Source of the DNA: Flavobacteriales bacterium
Lineage (GTDB): Bacteria > Bacteroidota > Bacteroidia > Flavobacteriales_F > PHOS-HE28
NCBI GenBank assembly: GCA_020635715.1
Contig: JACJZG010000031.1
Coordinates: 1 to 15,928, forward strand
Reading direction: 5' to 3'
DNA length: 15,928 nt
Shown piece after piece: positions 6,676 to 14,035 of this stretch (positions are counted from its first letter, which is position 1; the number at the start of each line of letters is the position of its first letter). The notes under the pieces are model-generated. The model was not told the DNA's origin, ran no database searches, and was given only the letters and a program-made list of their open reading frames with translations. The position numbers and the translations under genes were made by a program.

Positions 6676-7326
6676 TCATGCCTCGACAGCGCTCCAATTC
6701 GCCGGGTCCTTCCTCCATTCATTCAAGGATACCACGTCCTTCTCGGTGATGTAATCACTGCGCAGGGCCTGGTCCAACAGGATGCTGTAGTTCGTGAGAG
6801 CGTGCAGGTTCACCTTGGCCTTCGCGAATGCCTCGCGGGCCTCATCGAATCCGTAGGTGAAGATCGCGACCATGCCTTTCACCTCCAGACCGGCATCGCG
6901 AAGGGCTTGTACGGCGTTGAGACTGCTTCCCCCCGTGCTCACCAGGTCCTCGATGACCACCACGCTACGGCCCACGGTGAGGTCGCCTTCCACCTGGTTC
7001 TTCAGTCCGTGCTCCTTGCTTCCGCTGCGCACATAGATGAAGGGTAGGCCGAGGTCATGCGCCACCAGCGCACCGTGGGCGATGCCGCCGGTGGCCACGC
7101 CCGCGATCATGTCCACGCGTCCGAACTCATGATTGATGGCATGCACGAACTGCTGGCGGATATAGGTTCGTACCGCGGGGTAGGAGAGCGTCTTCCGGTT
7201 GTCGCAATAGATCGGGCTTTTCCACCCACTGGCCCAGGTGAAGGGCTTCTTCGGACTAAGTTTGACGGCCTTGATCTGGAGCAGGGACTCCGCTACTTTG
7301 AGCGCTGGATCGAGGGGTGAGGACAT
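6676..7326 (-). CDS. pyrE: Orotate phosphoribosyltransferase
   Basis: This cytoplasmic enzyme joins orotate to PRPP to give orotidine 5'-monophosphate, the fifth step of de novo UMP synthesis. The 216 residues match the family length. The PRPP-binding motif VVVIEDLVSTGGS is at ~122-134, the flexible catalytic loop (RSGSKEHGLKNQVEG, Lys104 and His106) at ~100-114, and the substrate-side TWASGWKSPIYCDNRK at ~30-45. The start at 7326 fits the family: about 12 residues precede the conserved ESLLQIKA. Its ATG overlaps the ATG of the divergent NUDIX gene. TACTTTCG just upstream (7331-7338, minus) resembles a -7 element and would give a very short leader. Identification is secure. Confidence 0.97.
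   Translation of the reverse strand: MSSPLDPALKVAESLLQIKAVKLSPKKPFTWASGWKSPIYCDNRKTLSYPAVRTYIRQQFVHAINHEFGRVDMIAGVATGGIAHGALVAHDLGLPFIYVRSGSKEHGLKNQVEGDLTVGRSVVVIEDLVSTGGSSLNAVQALRDAGLEVKGMVAIFTYGFDEAREAFAKAKVNLHALTNYSILLDQALRSDYITEKDVVSLNEWRKDPANWSAVEA
7271..7300 (+). promoter_or_regulatory. Possible promoter of the NUDIX gene, inside pyrE
   Basis: TTG at 7271-7273 is followed 19 bases later by CTACTTTG (7293-7300), a near match to the Bacteroidota -33/-7 pair. The NUDIX ATG is at 7325, preceded by a purine-rich GAGGGGTGAGG. Because the pyrE start overlaps the NUDIX start, any promoter for this gene has to lie in the pyrE coding region. Confidence 0.3.
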
Positions 7327-7942
7327 GCCACGAAAGTACGACGTTTACATCGGGGGGAAGGCCCTCGGATTCCTTGAGGGGGAGCAGGGGCCGGATGACC
7401 GCCAGGTGGTCGATATCAGTACCAGGAAGGAATTGCGGGCATTGGTCGAAGCGTTCGAAGAGGGTATCATGGAAGGTGGATTCGATGTCCGTGGCATCGG
7501 TTTCGATGCCTGGCAGACCTTCTATGATGATCACACTTTCGTGCTCGCCGCCGGGGGACTGGTGATCGATGAAGGCGGCCGACTGCTTGCGATCAAGCGG
7601 CTTGGGAGATGGGATCTTCCAAAGGGCAAGGTGGAGAAGGGAGAGGCCGTGGAGGTGGGTGCCGTTCGCGAGGTGAAGGAGGAATGCGGCCTGAACGATG
7701 TGCGGCTCATACGTCCGATGACCAGCACGTGGCATACGTACGAGCGCAAGGGCAGGCAGCACCTCAAGCGCACCGATTGGTTCCTCATGCGTGCATCGTC
7801 CACCGAGCGGGTGACCGCGCAGGTGGAAGAGGATATCGAGGAGGTTCGTTGGCTGGATGAAGCCGGTGTTCGCCTGATGGAAGCCGATACCTATCCTTCA
7901 CTGGTGCCGGTGCTCAAAGCCTGGCGTTCCCTGTCAGTTTGA
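7325..7942 (+). CDS. NUDIX hydrolase
   Basis: A 205-residue protein with a complete Nudix box at residues 101-123: Gly101, Glu107, REVKEE at 115-120 and Gly122-Leu123, matching Gx5Ex7REUxEExGU. These glutamates bind the metal for cleavage of a nucleoside-diphosphate-linked substrate. The domain begins near AAGGLVID (75-82) and is preceded by a ~70-residue N-terminal part of unknown role that I recall in Bacteroidota homologues next to pyrE. The substrate cannot be predicted; house-cleaning of damaged nucleotides or a nucleotide-sugar are both possible. I took the ATG at 7325; a frame starting at 7238 would run deep into pyrE and adds nothing family-like. Confidence 0.9.
   Translation: MPRKYDVYIGGKALGFLEGEQGPDDRQVVDISTRKELRALVEAFEEGIMEGGFDVRGIGFDAWQTFYDDHTFVLAAGGLVIDEGGRLLAIKRLGRWDLPKGKVEKGEAVEVGAVREVKEECGLNDVRLIRPMTSTWHTYERKGRQHLKRTDWFLMRASSTERVTAQVEEDIEEVRWLDEAGVRLMEADTYPSLVPVLKAWRSLSV
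7331..7338 (-). promoter_or_regulatory. Possible -7 element of pyrE, inside the NUDIX gene
   Basis: On the minus strand TACTTTCG lies four bases before the pyrE ATG, in the spacing often seen in Bacteroidota genes with very short leaders. No clear TTG -33 element was found at the right distance. Confidence 0.25.
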
Positions 7943-7985
7943 GAGGGCCATGCTCCCTGCATGCGTGGCACAAGCTGTCGCATTC

Positions 7986-8040
7986 TGCCTCCAAGGAGGC
8001 ATTACATGTGCACAAGCCCTCATGAGTATATGCGCACATG
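7986..8040. terminator. Hairpins between convergent NUDIX and TlpA-like genes
   Basis: TGCCTCC and GGAGGCA (7986-8001) form a tight stem with only an AA between the arms, which in practice means a 6-bp stem with a 4-base loop. CATGTGC (8005-8011) and GCACATG (8034-8040) can form a second 7-bp stem around 22 bases. The gap between the convergent genes is 102 bases. There is no T-run after either hairpin, so termination is only suggested by position. Confidence 0.35.
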
Positions 8041-8044
8041 GCAT

Positions 8045-9541
8045 TCAATCATCCCACACCTTCAGTCGCTGACCTTTGTTCGCCTCCGTCCTCGCTTTGA
8101 AGAAGAGTTCCGCCAATCCGCGGCTGGGAAGTGGTGCAGGCGAACGCGCGAGGACTTTCCCGTTCAACAGGTAGAAAGCCGGTAGGCTGCGGAGTTTCAG
8201 GTCATCACGTACCTGTTGTTCGGCAACTGCGTGGATCCATGTCACCTGTGAGGAGGCCGGCATCCGCTTGCGCATCGCGTTGAAGTCCTCCAGCGACCCG
8301 TCCAGCCCGATGATCACCACGGATACCACGCCCTTGTAATCTTCGGCCAGTGCGATCAAGCTGGTGATCTCCGCTGCGCAATAGCTGCACCAATCTGCAG
8401 TGAAGGCCAGACACATCGGTCCATCCAGCAATTGGTCCAGGCCCTTCGCCTGGCCTCGTTCATCTTCAAGCCGCATCGCCGGCAGTTCGGTGCCAACGCG
8501 CATCAATGTCAGGTCGTGCATCATGTTCGAGGCGATCACACGGTGTTCAGGATAGATGCTTGAAGCGGCCACATCGGCGATGATCGCTTCCGCTCGTTCG
8601 TTCGCGACCAGCTGCTCCGGATGATGCAGGTACAACTGGTCGATCATCACCACCTCGGCCAGACGGTCATCGTCACGTAGAAGGTCATTGCTTTGGAACA
8701 GCCTGATCATGTCCGAGGACTTACCGGTCGAGGAGATGAGGCGCAGGGAGTCGGGCTTGTCGCGATGGAGCCGCTCCAGGTCCTCGTTGTAAAGGCTGCG
8801 GATCAACCGGACATATTCCGGATCATCGTATCGGACGGCTCTTCCTTGCACGAACCGTTCGAAAAGGTCACGGTCCTGCGTTCGCGGTCCGAGGTACAAG
8901 CCGGCGATGCTGTTGTCGAGGTAATGCGTGAACCATGGGTCGTTCACCTCCTGATAGAAGCGGCGGAGCTTCACCGCGAAACTGTCCACCCTGGCCTTGG
9001 AGAGGACGGGTGTCACGAAGAGGGTAGGAGGGCGCGTGGTGGAGTCGGGCTTGGATGTGCCCTCTTTCCGTTGGATCTCCAATACCTGCATGCCAGCGGC
9101 CTCGTCGGTGGCGAGGTCCTCCGTGATGAAGGCATCGATCCGTTCGTTCAGGTCGGTGGTCAGGGCGTTCACGTCCAACGGATCGATCACGGTGAACTCG
9201 ATCCCCAAGCGCGATGAACCATTGATGGTGCGTGCTGTGCCAGGGTCGTAGGTGGTCACGTGGAGGTCGGACCCCGGCCGCAGGTATAGGTCAGCGTAGC
9301 GCTCCCCGACCCGTAACTGCATGCGCGCGGTCCCTTCCACCTTGCCACCAAGTTTCACGGTCCCTGTCGAGTCGAGCATGCCGCGCGCGACCAGTTCGGT
9401 GCGCAGGGTGAAGAGGTCGGTGTAGCGATAGAGCGATACAAGGTCCGATCCCATGCCATGCGCGGTCACGTGCAGGCTGAATTCGCCTGCGGACAGCAGG
9501 GTGGTGGTGAATAGGGCGAGGCTGAGCAGCAGGGCACGCAT
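8045..9541 (-). CDS. Exported TlpA-like thioredoxin-fold protein
   Basis: The 498-residue product has a signal peptide (MRALLLSLALFTTTLLSAG, no lipobox Cys) and a long N-terminal region (~20-355) without motifs that I recognise; its first part is beta-rich like the DUF4369-type domain often found before TlpA domains in Bacteroidota. The C-terminal ~140 residues form a thioredoxin fold: TADWCSYC with Cys385 and Cys388, and a cis-Pro at 454 (RSLPAFYLL). Both cysteines are present, so it should be redox-active in the periplasm, acting in disulfide reduction or exchange. The start is the ATG whose A is the last base of the coaD stop codon (TGATG), suggesting translational coupling. A GTG one codon upstream is the alternative. 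Any functional link to CoA synthesis is unlikely; the coupling probably reflects operon packing. Confidence 0.85.
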   Translation of the reverse strand: MRALLLSLALFTTTLLSAGEFSLHVTAHGMGSDLVSLYRYTDLFTLRTELVARGMLDSTGTVKLGGKVEGTARMQLRVGERYADLYLRPGSDLHVTTYDPGTARTINGSSRLGIEFTVIDPLDVNALTTDLNERIDAFITEDLATDEAAGMQVLEIQRKEGTSKPDSTTRPPTLFVTPVLSKARVDSFAVKLRRFYQEVNDPWFTHYLDNSIAGLYLGPRTQDRDLFERFVQGRAVRYDDPEYVRLIRSLYNEDLERLHRDKPDSLRLISSTGKSSDMIRLFQSNDLLRDDDRLAEVVMIDQLYLHHPEQLVANERAEAIIADVAASSIYPEHRVIASNMMHDLTLMRVGTELPAMRLEDERGQAKGLDQLLDGPMCLAFTADWCSYCAAEITSLIALAEDYKGVVSVVIIGLDGSLEDFNAMRKRMPASSQVTWIHAVAEQQVRDDLKLRSLPAFYLLNGKVLARSPAPLPSRGLAELFFKARTEANKGQRLKVWDD

Positions 9542-10005
9542 CACGGGCGTTCTCCGAGGTCCATGGGGACCAACGCGGAAACATCCGCCTTATTGGCGAT
9601 CAGTTCACGCACGATCGTGCTGCTGATGTGGGCGTGCTCGGGCGCGGATGGAAGGAAGATCGTCTCCACCCCGGCGAGCTGGCGGTTCATCAGGGCGATG
9701 CTCCGTTCGTAGCCATGGTCGGTACTGTTGCGGAGACCACGGATGATGAATCCAGCTCCCATGCGCTTGCATAGTTCCACCGTCAACCCTTCGAAGGCCA
9801 CTGGTTCCACCTGTGGGTGGGCACCGAACGCATCGCGTATCCACGATAATCGCTGCGCCTGTTCGAACATCGTTCTCTTCGTGTTGTTCACGCCCATGCC
9901 GATGATGATGCGTTCGAAGAGGGGCAAAGCCCGTTCCACGATGCTCACGTGGCCCACGGTGATCGGGTCGAAGGTTCCCGGGAATACGGCGATCGGTCTG
10001 CTCAT
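9541..10005 (-). CDS. coaD: Phosphopantetheine adenylyltransferase
   Basis: CoaD transfers AMP from ATP to 4'-phosphopantetheine to make dephospho-CoA, the fourth step from pantothenate and the usual control point of CoA synthesis. The 154 residues fit the family. Motifs are FPGTFDPITVGH (8-19, the nucleotidyltransferase TxGH), IIRGLRNSTD (87-96, substrate and ATP site) and HISSTIVREL (126-135). The ATG at 10005 gives the canonical N-terminus, SRPIAVFPGTFDP; an upstream frame to 10056 adds an unrelated leader. TACCTTTA on the minus strand just upstream resembles a -7 element. The gene lies 124 bases after rsmD. CoA made through this step also supplies the phosphopantetheine arm used by the PPTase and NRPS at the right end of the window. 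Confidence 0.96.
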   Translation of the reverse strand: MSRPIAVFPGTFDPITVGHVSIVERALPLFERIIIGMGVNNTKRTMFEQAQRLSWIRDAFGAHPQVEPVAFEGLTVELCKRMGAGFIIRGLRNSTDHGYERSIALMNRQLAGVETIFLPSAPEHAHISSTIVRELIANKADVSALVPMDLGERP

Positions 10006-10045
10006 GAACGTACGCTGAAAGGTGCTGGAAAGGTAAAGGTACCGC

Positions 10046-10073
10046 CCGCTGCCCACTGCCTATTGACCACTGC
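10046..10073. repeat. Degenerate heptanucleotide tandem repeat (4 units)
   Basis: On the plus strand four consecutive 7-mers read CCGCTGC, CCACTGC, CTATTGA and CCACTGC, in exact register. Units 2 and 4 are identical, unit 1 differs by one base and unit 3 is the most diverged. It lies between rsmD and coaD, just upstream of the coaD leader. The role is unknown; the array is short enough that it could be the eroded remnant of a longer one. Confidence 0.5.
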
Positions 10074-10129
10074 ATTCCCCCCAAGCCGTAGCGCAGAAGA
10101 ACTGAGCTTTCTGCACCTCTATTAGCGAT

Positions 10130-10663
10130 TCAGGCACCGAAGAAGCTGAAGTGGATGGTCCCGTATCTGCGGGTGCGCTGGTAACCAGGAAGTGCACTCA
10201 CGTCGGTCTTCTCATGATGCTCGAGGATCAACACGCCGTCCGTGCCCAACAAGCCCGCATCACGCACGAGGCCGGGTATCCGGTCGATCCCGTCAAGTTG
10301 GAACGGTGGGTCCGCGAAGACAACGTCGTACTGGCCACGGTGGCTGCCGAGGAAGGTGAAGACATCGCCTTTCACCATGCGCCATCCGTTCTCGTTGAGT
10401 TCGCGTGCGGTCCGCTGCATGAAAGCGAAGAGATCACGGTCCTGTTCAACCGAGATCACCTCCGCCGCACCGCGGGAAAGGAATTCCAGGGAGATGTTGC
10501 CGGTGCCGGCGAAGAGGTCCAGTACCCGGATGCCCTCCAGCGGGATGCTGTGCTGCAGAACATTGAACAGCCCTTCCTTGGCGAAGTCGGTGGTGGGGCG
10601 CGCCTCCATCTCGTGCGGTGGATGCAGCCTGCGGTTGCGGTACTTGCCGCCTACGATACGCAT
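10130..10663 (-). CDS. rsmD: 16S rRNA (guanine966-N2)-methyltransferase
   Basis: RsmD methylates G966 of 16S rRNA using S-adenosylmethionine, on the assembled or nearly assembled 30S subunit. The 177 residues fit the family. Signature positions are MRIVGGKYRNRRL at the start, RPTTDFAKEGLFNVL (22-36), the SAM-binding VLDLFAGTGNISLE (47-60) and the catalytic ADPPF (117-121). The ATG at 10663 gives the standard MRIVGG start. It overlaps the end of the DUF3822 gene by 13 bases, so the two are cotranscribed and probably coupled. coaD follows after 124 bases; rsmD-coaD adjacency is a widespread bacterial arrangement. Confidence 0.95.
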   Translation of the reverse strand: MRIVGGKYRNRRLHPPHEMEARPTTDFAKEGLFNVLQHSIPLEGIRVLDLFAGTGNISLEFLSRGAAEVISVEQDRDLFAFMQRTARELNENGWRMVKGDVFTFLGSHRGQYDVVFADPPFQLDGIDRIPGLVRDAGLLGTDGVLILEHHEKTDVSALPGYQRTRRYGTIHFSFFGA

Positions 10664-11463
10664 GTGATCTGGTCGAAGGCAGCAAGCCAGCGCTCGGCCT
10701 CCATTCCGCCCGGCAGGTCGCCGATGGCCGTGGACGGAACTGCCGCCGCATGATCGGCGAAGTAAGAAGAGAGCAGATCGCGATCGCCCTTGGTCAGGTG
10801 GGTGCCACCACTGCGCAGCGCGATGTCATCGGGGCGAAGTCCGGCCTGCTCCGCGGCCATCAGGCAGAAATACAGGATATCCTCCGGGGTCCGCGCAGGA
10901 TAGGAACTGCTCAGCAACAGGTCCTGCCGGTCCGCGATGGCCACGTCCAGCCGATCGGCTCCGCGATGCATCAATAGGGCGGGTCCAAGGCGCGCCCTCG
11001 AACGCACGCCGTTGACCATTATAGCCTGGAGCGGAAGGCTGCGTGCGATGGGATAGCGTTCAAGGATGAGCCGTTCATTCGACGGGTCCGGGACATAGAG
11101 GCATTGCGCCCGCAAGGTGTCCACCGACTCCTCCCGCACGTTGCCGATCGGCAGGCGTCCATGCACCAGGGCGAGGTGTTCCAACGCGGTGCCGGGTTCG
11201 AACGCACCGTCAGGCACCAGGGTGCTCCACTCCGGCAGGATGACATACGTGACCGATCGCGGACGGTTCGGCAGGTCCGTCGAGCGGATCGCGTCGGCAT
11301 CCGGTGCCCAATGCATGGCGGTGACATGGCCGTGATCCAGGTCGTGGGCCACCCATCCGGATACGCCCTGGCCAAGCACCAAGGCCACATGATGCTGGCG
11401 CTCCGCCTCGGGGAGGTGATCCTTCGTACGGTGGCTTCCCGGGGTGACGCCTTCAATGACCAT
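10651..11463 (-). CDS. DUF3822 family protein
   Basis: A 270-residue soluble protein without signal or membrane segments. Recognised as DUF3822 by position just before rsmD and by a tail around DILYFCLMAAEQAGLRPDDI and LRSGGTHLTKGDRDLLSSYF, matching what I recall of this Bacteroidota family. The family's function is not known; its overall shape resembles actin/hexokinase-fold proteins, but no ATP motif can be pointed out here. I chose the ATG at 11463, which overlaps the stop of the preceding membrane-protein gene by 11 bases. A start at 11517 would overlap that gene by 65 bases and is less likely. The 3' end overlaps rsmD by 13 bases. Confidence 0.7.
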   Translation of the reverse strand: MVIEGVTPGSHRTKDHLPEAERQHHVALVLGQGVSGWVAHDLDHGHVTAMHWAPDADAIRSTDLPNRPRSVTYVILPEWSTLVPDGAFEPGTALEHLALVHGRLPIGNVREESVDTLRAQCLYVPDPSNERLILERYPIARSLPLQAIMVNGVRSRARLGPALLMHRGADRLDVAIADRQDLLLSSSYPARTPEDILYFCLMAAEQAGLRPDDIALRSGGTHLTKGDRDLLSSYFADHAAAVPSTAIGDLPGGMEAERWLAAFDQITCVS

Positions 11464-11761
11464 CGTGATCGGGTGCTGCTCCGCGCAGTTCGTTCGTTCG
11501 TGCCTGCGCCGCATCATGCAAGCGATAGCTGCGGTAGGCCAGGGCCATGGCGGAGATGGCGAACAGGATCCCCAGCACGTTGCCGGTCCGTTGGCCGAAA
11601 TAGCCGAGCTGCATCAACATTGCTATCAACCCCGCCAGGAAGGCGAGCCCTGCACCAAGAAGCATAGAGGGCCCTTGACCATCCATGATGCCCGCCACCA
11701 GCAAGGTGCCACCGGCCAGCATTAAAAAGACCGCGACCACATTGAAGAACAAGCGTTTCAT
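11453..11761 (-). CDS. Small membrane protein with three predicted helices
   Basis: This 102-residue protein has three hydrophobic segments: residues ~5-26 (LFFNVVAVFLMLAGGTLLVA), ~33-52 (MLLGAGLAFLAGLIAMLMQL) and ~58-76 (GNVLGILFAISAMALAYRS), followed by a polar tail of ~25 residues. I do not recognise a family. It is the first gene of the DUF3822-rsmD series and overlaps DUF3822 by 11 bases. The ATG at 11761 is preferred over a GTG two codons upstream, and a good -7 element (TACTTTTG) lies 17 bases before it. Confidence 0.7.
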   Translation of the reverse strand: MKRLFFNVVAVFLMLAGGTLLVAGIMDGQGPSMLLGAGLAFLAGLIAMLMQLGYFGQRTGNVLGILFAISAMALAYRSYRLHDAAQARTNELRGAAPDHDGH

Positions 11762-11777
11762 GCGCACGTGAGGCGAT

Positions 11778-11785
11778 CAAAAGTA
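11778..11785 (-). promoter_or_regulatory. -7 element for the membrane protein / DUF3822 / rsmD transcript
   Basis: On the minus strand TACTTTTG matches the Bacteroidota -7 consensus TAnnTTTG exactly, 16 bases before the ATG at 11761. The -33 region has only a TTCC where TTTG would be expected. Confidence 0.5.
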
Positions 11786-11859
11786 GGGTAATTTCACACC
11801 GTGGAACGCGGGAGGGCCGGGCTCTTGGCCCAGGCGATGCGCCCGCTCCACCGATCCCC

Positions 11860-13326
11860 ATGCCCCAGGTGACCACGCTCGGCGACCGACTGCTTGTCGC
11901 GCTCGGTCATGTGCCCACCGCCGGCCAGGAGCGCGCTGCACGTGCCCTGGAACGATTGATGGCGACCACCAAGGAGCACACGGCCCTGGTCCTCAAAGGC
12001 TATGCGGGAACGGGCAAGACTTCGTTGATCGGGGCCTTGGTGAAGGTGCTCACGGCGGAGCGCAGGCCGGTCGTCCTGCTGGCTCCCACCGGTCGCGCCG
12101 CAAGGGTGCTGTCCACTTTCGCGGGGAAGGAGGCTTCCACCATTCACCGGCGCATCTACCGGTCCAGCGGGGACGACGAGGGATACGCGTCCGTACGGGT
12201 AGGCGCGAACCGGGATGCAGGCGCGCTCTTCATCGTGGATGAAGCATCCATGATCGGACGGCAGGGAGGCGGGGATGGAGGTTTCGGTGGCCGCGATCTG
12301 CTGGGCGACCTGTTCGAGCACATCTATGCGGCACCAGGTGCGCGTGTCCTGTTGATCGGTGATCCCGCGCAGTTGCCCCCCGTGGGAAGCGACCATAGCC
12401 CGGCACTGGATCCGAAGGAACTGGCGGCCTTCGGAGTGTTGGCCGGTGTGGTGGAAATGACGGATGTCGTGCGTCAGGCCTTGGATTCCGGGATCCTATC
12501 CAACGCCACCGCTTTGCGTGGATCATTGCATGAGAAGGAGCCGACCGTGATCTTCCAACCGGGCTTCCCGGATGTGATCAGAACGGACGGATATGACCTA
12601 CAGGATGCACTGGAGACGGCATATGGCCAGGATGGGGATGAGGAGGTCATTGTGATATGCAGGAGCAACAAGCGGGCCTTCGCTTACAGCCAGCAGGTAC
12701 GGGCCCGCATCCACGGCTTCGAGGAGGAGCTGTGTTCAGGCGACCGCTTGATGGTCGTCCGCAACGATTACTACTGGGCCGGTCAGAACGGTCGGGCGGA
12801 ACTGATCGCCAATGGAGAGCAGCTCCGGGTCTCGCGCGTGCACGGGGTGGAGGAACGTCACGGTCTCCGCTTCGCGGATATCACCGCCCATTGGTGGAAC
12901 GGACAGGAGGAACGGGAGCTCGATGTGAAGGTGATGCTCGATGTCCTTGCCCTGGAGTCTCCGGCGTTGCCTTTGGAACGGCTTCGACGGCTGCGCGAGG
13001 CGATCCTGGCTGGGATGGTGGCGGGCACGAAGGCGGCCCGTTCAAAGGCCTTGCGCGAAGATCCCTACGCACAAGCCCTGCAGGTCAAGTACGCCTACGC
13101 GGTCACCGCGCACAAGGCACAGGGTGGTCAGTGGAGCACCGTGTTCGTGGACCAAGGCTACATCACGGAGGATATGCTCGATACCGAGTATGTGCGTTGG
13201 TTGTACACGGCCGTCACACGTGCGAGCCGGCGCCTGTACCTGTTGAACTTCCACCCGCGCTTCTGGGGCGAGGAACCGTGGGTCAGGCACCGAACAACAT
13301 CGCCTGCTCCAAGGGGCGGGGAGTAG
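11860..13326 (+). CDS. SF1 (RecD2/Pif1/Dda-like) ATP-dependent DNA helicase
   Basis: The 488-residue enzyme has the SF1B helicase motifs in order: a Q-motif Gln23 (TAGQERA), Walker A GYAGTGKTS (47-55), motif Ia LLAPTGRAA (73-81), Walker B FIVDEASM (124-131), motif III LLIGDPAQLPPVG (164-176), motif V VTAHKAQGGQW (415-425) and motif VI YTAVTRA (449-455). It is shorter than RecD2 and lacks a RecD2-like N-terminal HhH region, closer to the compact stand-alone RecD/Dda type. It should unwind DNA 5'-3' in repair or replication restart. The ATG at 11860 follows a divergent spacer of 98 bases from the membrane-protein start; no strong promoter was found. The 3' end overlaps the convergent PPTase gene by 44 bases. 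Confidence 0.92.
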   Translation: MPQVTTLGDRLLVALGHVPTAGQERAARALERLMATTKEHTALVLKGYAGTGKTSLIGALVKVLTAERRPVVLLAPTGRAARVLSTFAGKEASTIHRRIYRSSGDDEGYASVRVGANRDAGALFIVDEASMIGRQGGGDGGFGGRDLLGDLFEHIYAAPGARVLLIGDPAQLPPVGSDHSPALDPKELAAFGVLAGVVEMTDVVRQALDSGILSNATALRGSLHEKEPTVIFQPGFPDVIRTDGYDLQDALETAYGQDGDEEVIVICRSNKRAFAYSQQVRARIHGFEEELCSGDRLMVVRNDYYWAGQNGRAELIANGEQLRVSRVHGVEERHGLRFADITAHWWNGQEERELDVKVMLDVLALESPALPLERLRRLREAILAGMVAGTKAARSKALREDPYAQALQVKYAYAVTAHKAQGGQWSTVFVDQGYITEDMLDTEYVRWLYTAVTRASRRLYLLNFHPRFWGEEPWVRHRTTSPAPRGGE

Positions 13327-14035
13327 CCAGGCTGATCAGATGGCCACTTCGCATGCGCCAGGTCCGCACATGGTATTCCGGTGCGGCCATTGCCATGAAC
13401 TCGGTATGCCGGATGGTCAACTTGTTCAACGGTTCATCCACACGTAGGCTCCGCAGGTCATCCATGATCCCGACACCGCTCGCCTTCAGCACCGCCTCCT
13501 TCCGTGTCCATAGCTCCAGGAAGGTGCGCTTGGGCTGATCGCTCCTGCTGATGGTGATCCGTTCCTCCGGTGTGAAGTAGTGTGCGCTAACGGCCTCGTG
13601 GTCCACACTACGGTCCAGCGTCTCAAGGTCCAGGCCCAGTTCCATCGTTGAACAGACGGCGAGCGCAACGGCATCCTTCGTGTCGCTCAGGTTGAAGCAC
13701 AGGTCCTTCTTCATCAGCCTTGGCTTGCCGAAGCGGCCACGGACCAGCGTGATGTCACGCGGAGGTGTCCCGGTATAGTGGGCGAGCAGTTCACGCATCC
13801 ACCCGTGGCCGAGCTCGAAACGTTCGCGGTCCGCGTCGAACCTGAACCGTTGTGCCCGGGTCCGCTCCTCCTCATCCAGGTGGGCCCGCAGGATCCCGGA
13901 CCGTGGGCGCAGTTCGTTCAGCGTGGCGAAGTGCACCAGGCATGCTCCAGGCGCGAGCTGCGGCGGTTCCACGCGCATGACCTCGCGCGCATCTGTTCCC
14001 AGGCAGTGGATCAGGAGCGAACGCGTCGCCATCAT
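13283..14035 (-). CDS. 4'-phosphopantetheinyl transferase (Sfp type)
   Basis: PPTases move the phosphopantetheine arm of CoA to the Ser of carrier proteins, turning apo into holo form. The 250 residues carry the family motifs: GKPRL (103-107), FNLSDT (114-119), GLDLETL with Asp136 and Glu138 for Mg2+ (134-140) and WTRKEAVLKASG (176-187). The usual His in the NLSH motif is Asp here, a variant I recall in some subfamilies. The length fits the Sfp/HetI type rather than AcpS. The ATG shares its A with the TGA of the NRPS gene (TGATG; a second ATG follows directly), so translation is likely coupled and the NRPS carrier domain is the presumed main substrate. The end overlaps the convergent helicase gene by 44 bases. 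Confidence 0.92.
   Translation of the reverse strand: MMATRSLLIHCLGTDAREVMRVEPPQLAPGACLVHFATLNELRPRSGILRAHLDEEERTRAQRFRFDADRERFELGHGWMRELLAHYTGTPPRDITLVRGRFGKPRLMKKDLCFNLSDTKDAVALAVCSTMELGLDLETLDRSVDHEAVSAHYFTPEERITISRSDQPKRTFLELWTRKEAVLKASGVGIMDDLRSLRVDEPLNKLTIRHTEFMAMAAPEYHVRTWRMRSGHLISLATPRPLEQAMLFGA

Noticed and set aside
7256..7762. 168-aa minus-strand frame opposite the NUDIX gene
   Set aside because: The plus-strand Nudix box is perfect, while this frame has no domain pattern and overlaps pyrE.
10151..10753. 200-aa plus-strand frame opposite rsmD and DUF3822
   Set aside because: It is antisense to rsmD, whose motifs are all present, and its composition is that of a shadow frame.
12657..13538. 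Long 293-aa plus-strand reading frame overlapping the helicase
   Set aside because: It lies out of frame within the helicase gene, has Gly/Arg/Pro-rich low-complexity content from a GC-rich shadow, and shows no family motif, whereas the helicase motifs are complete.
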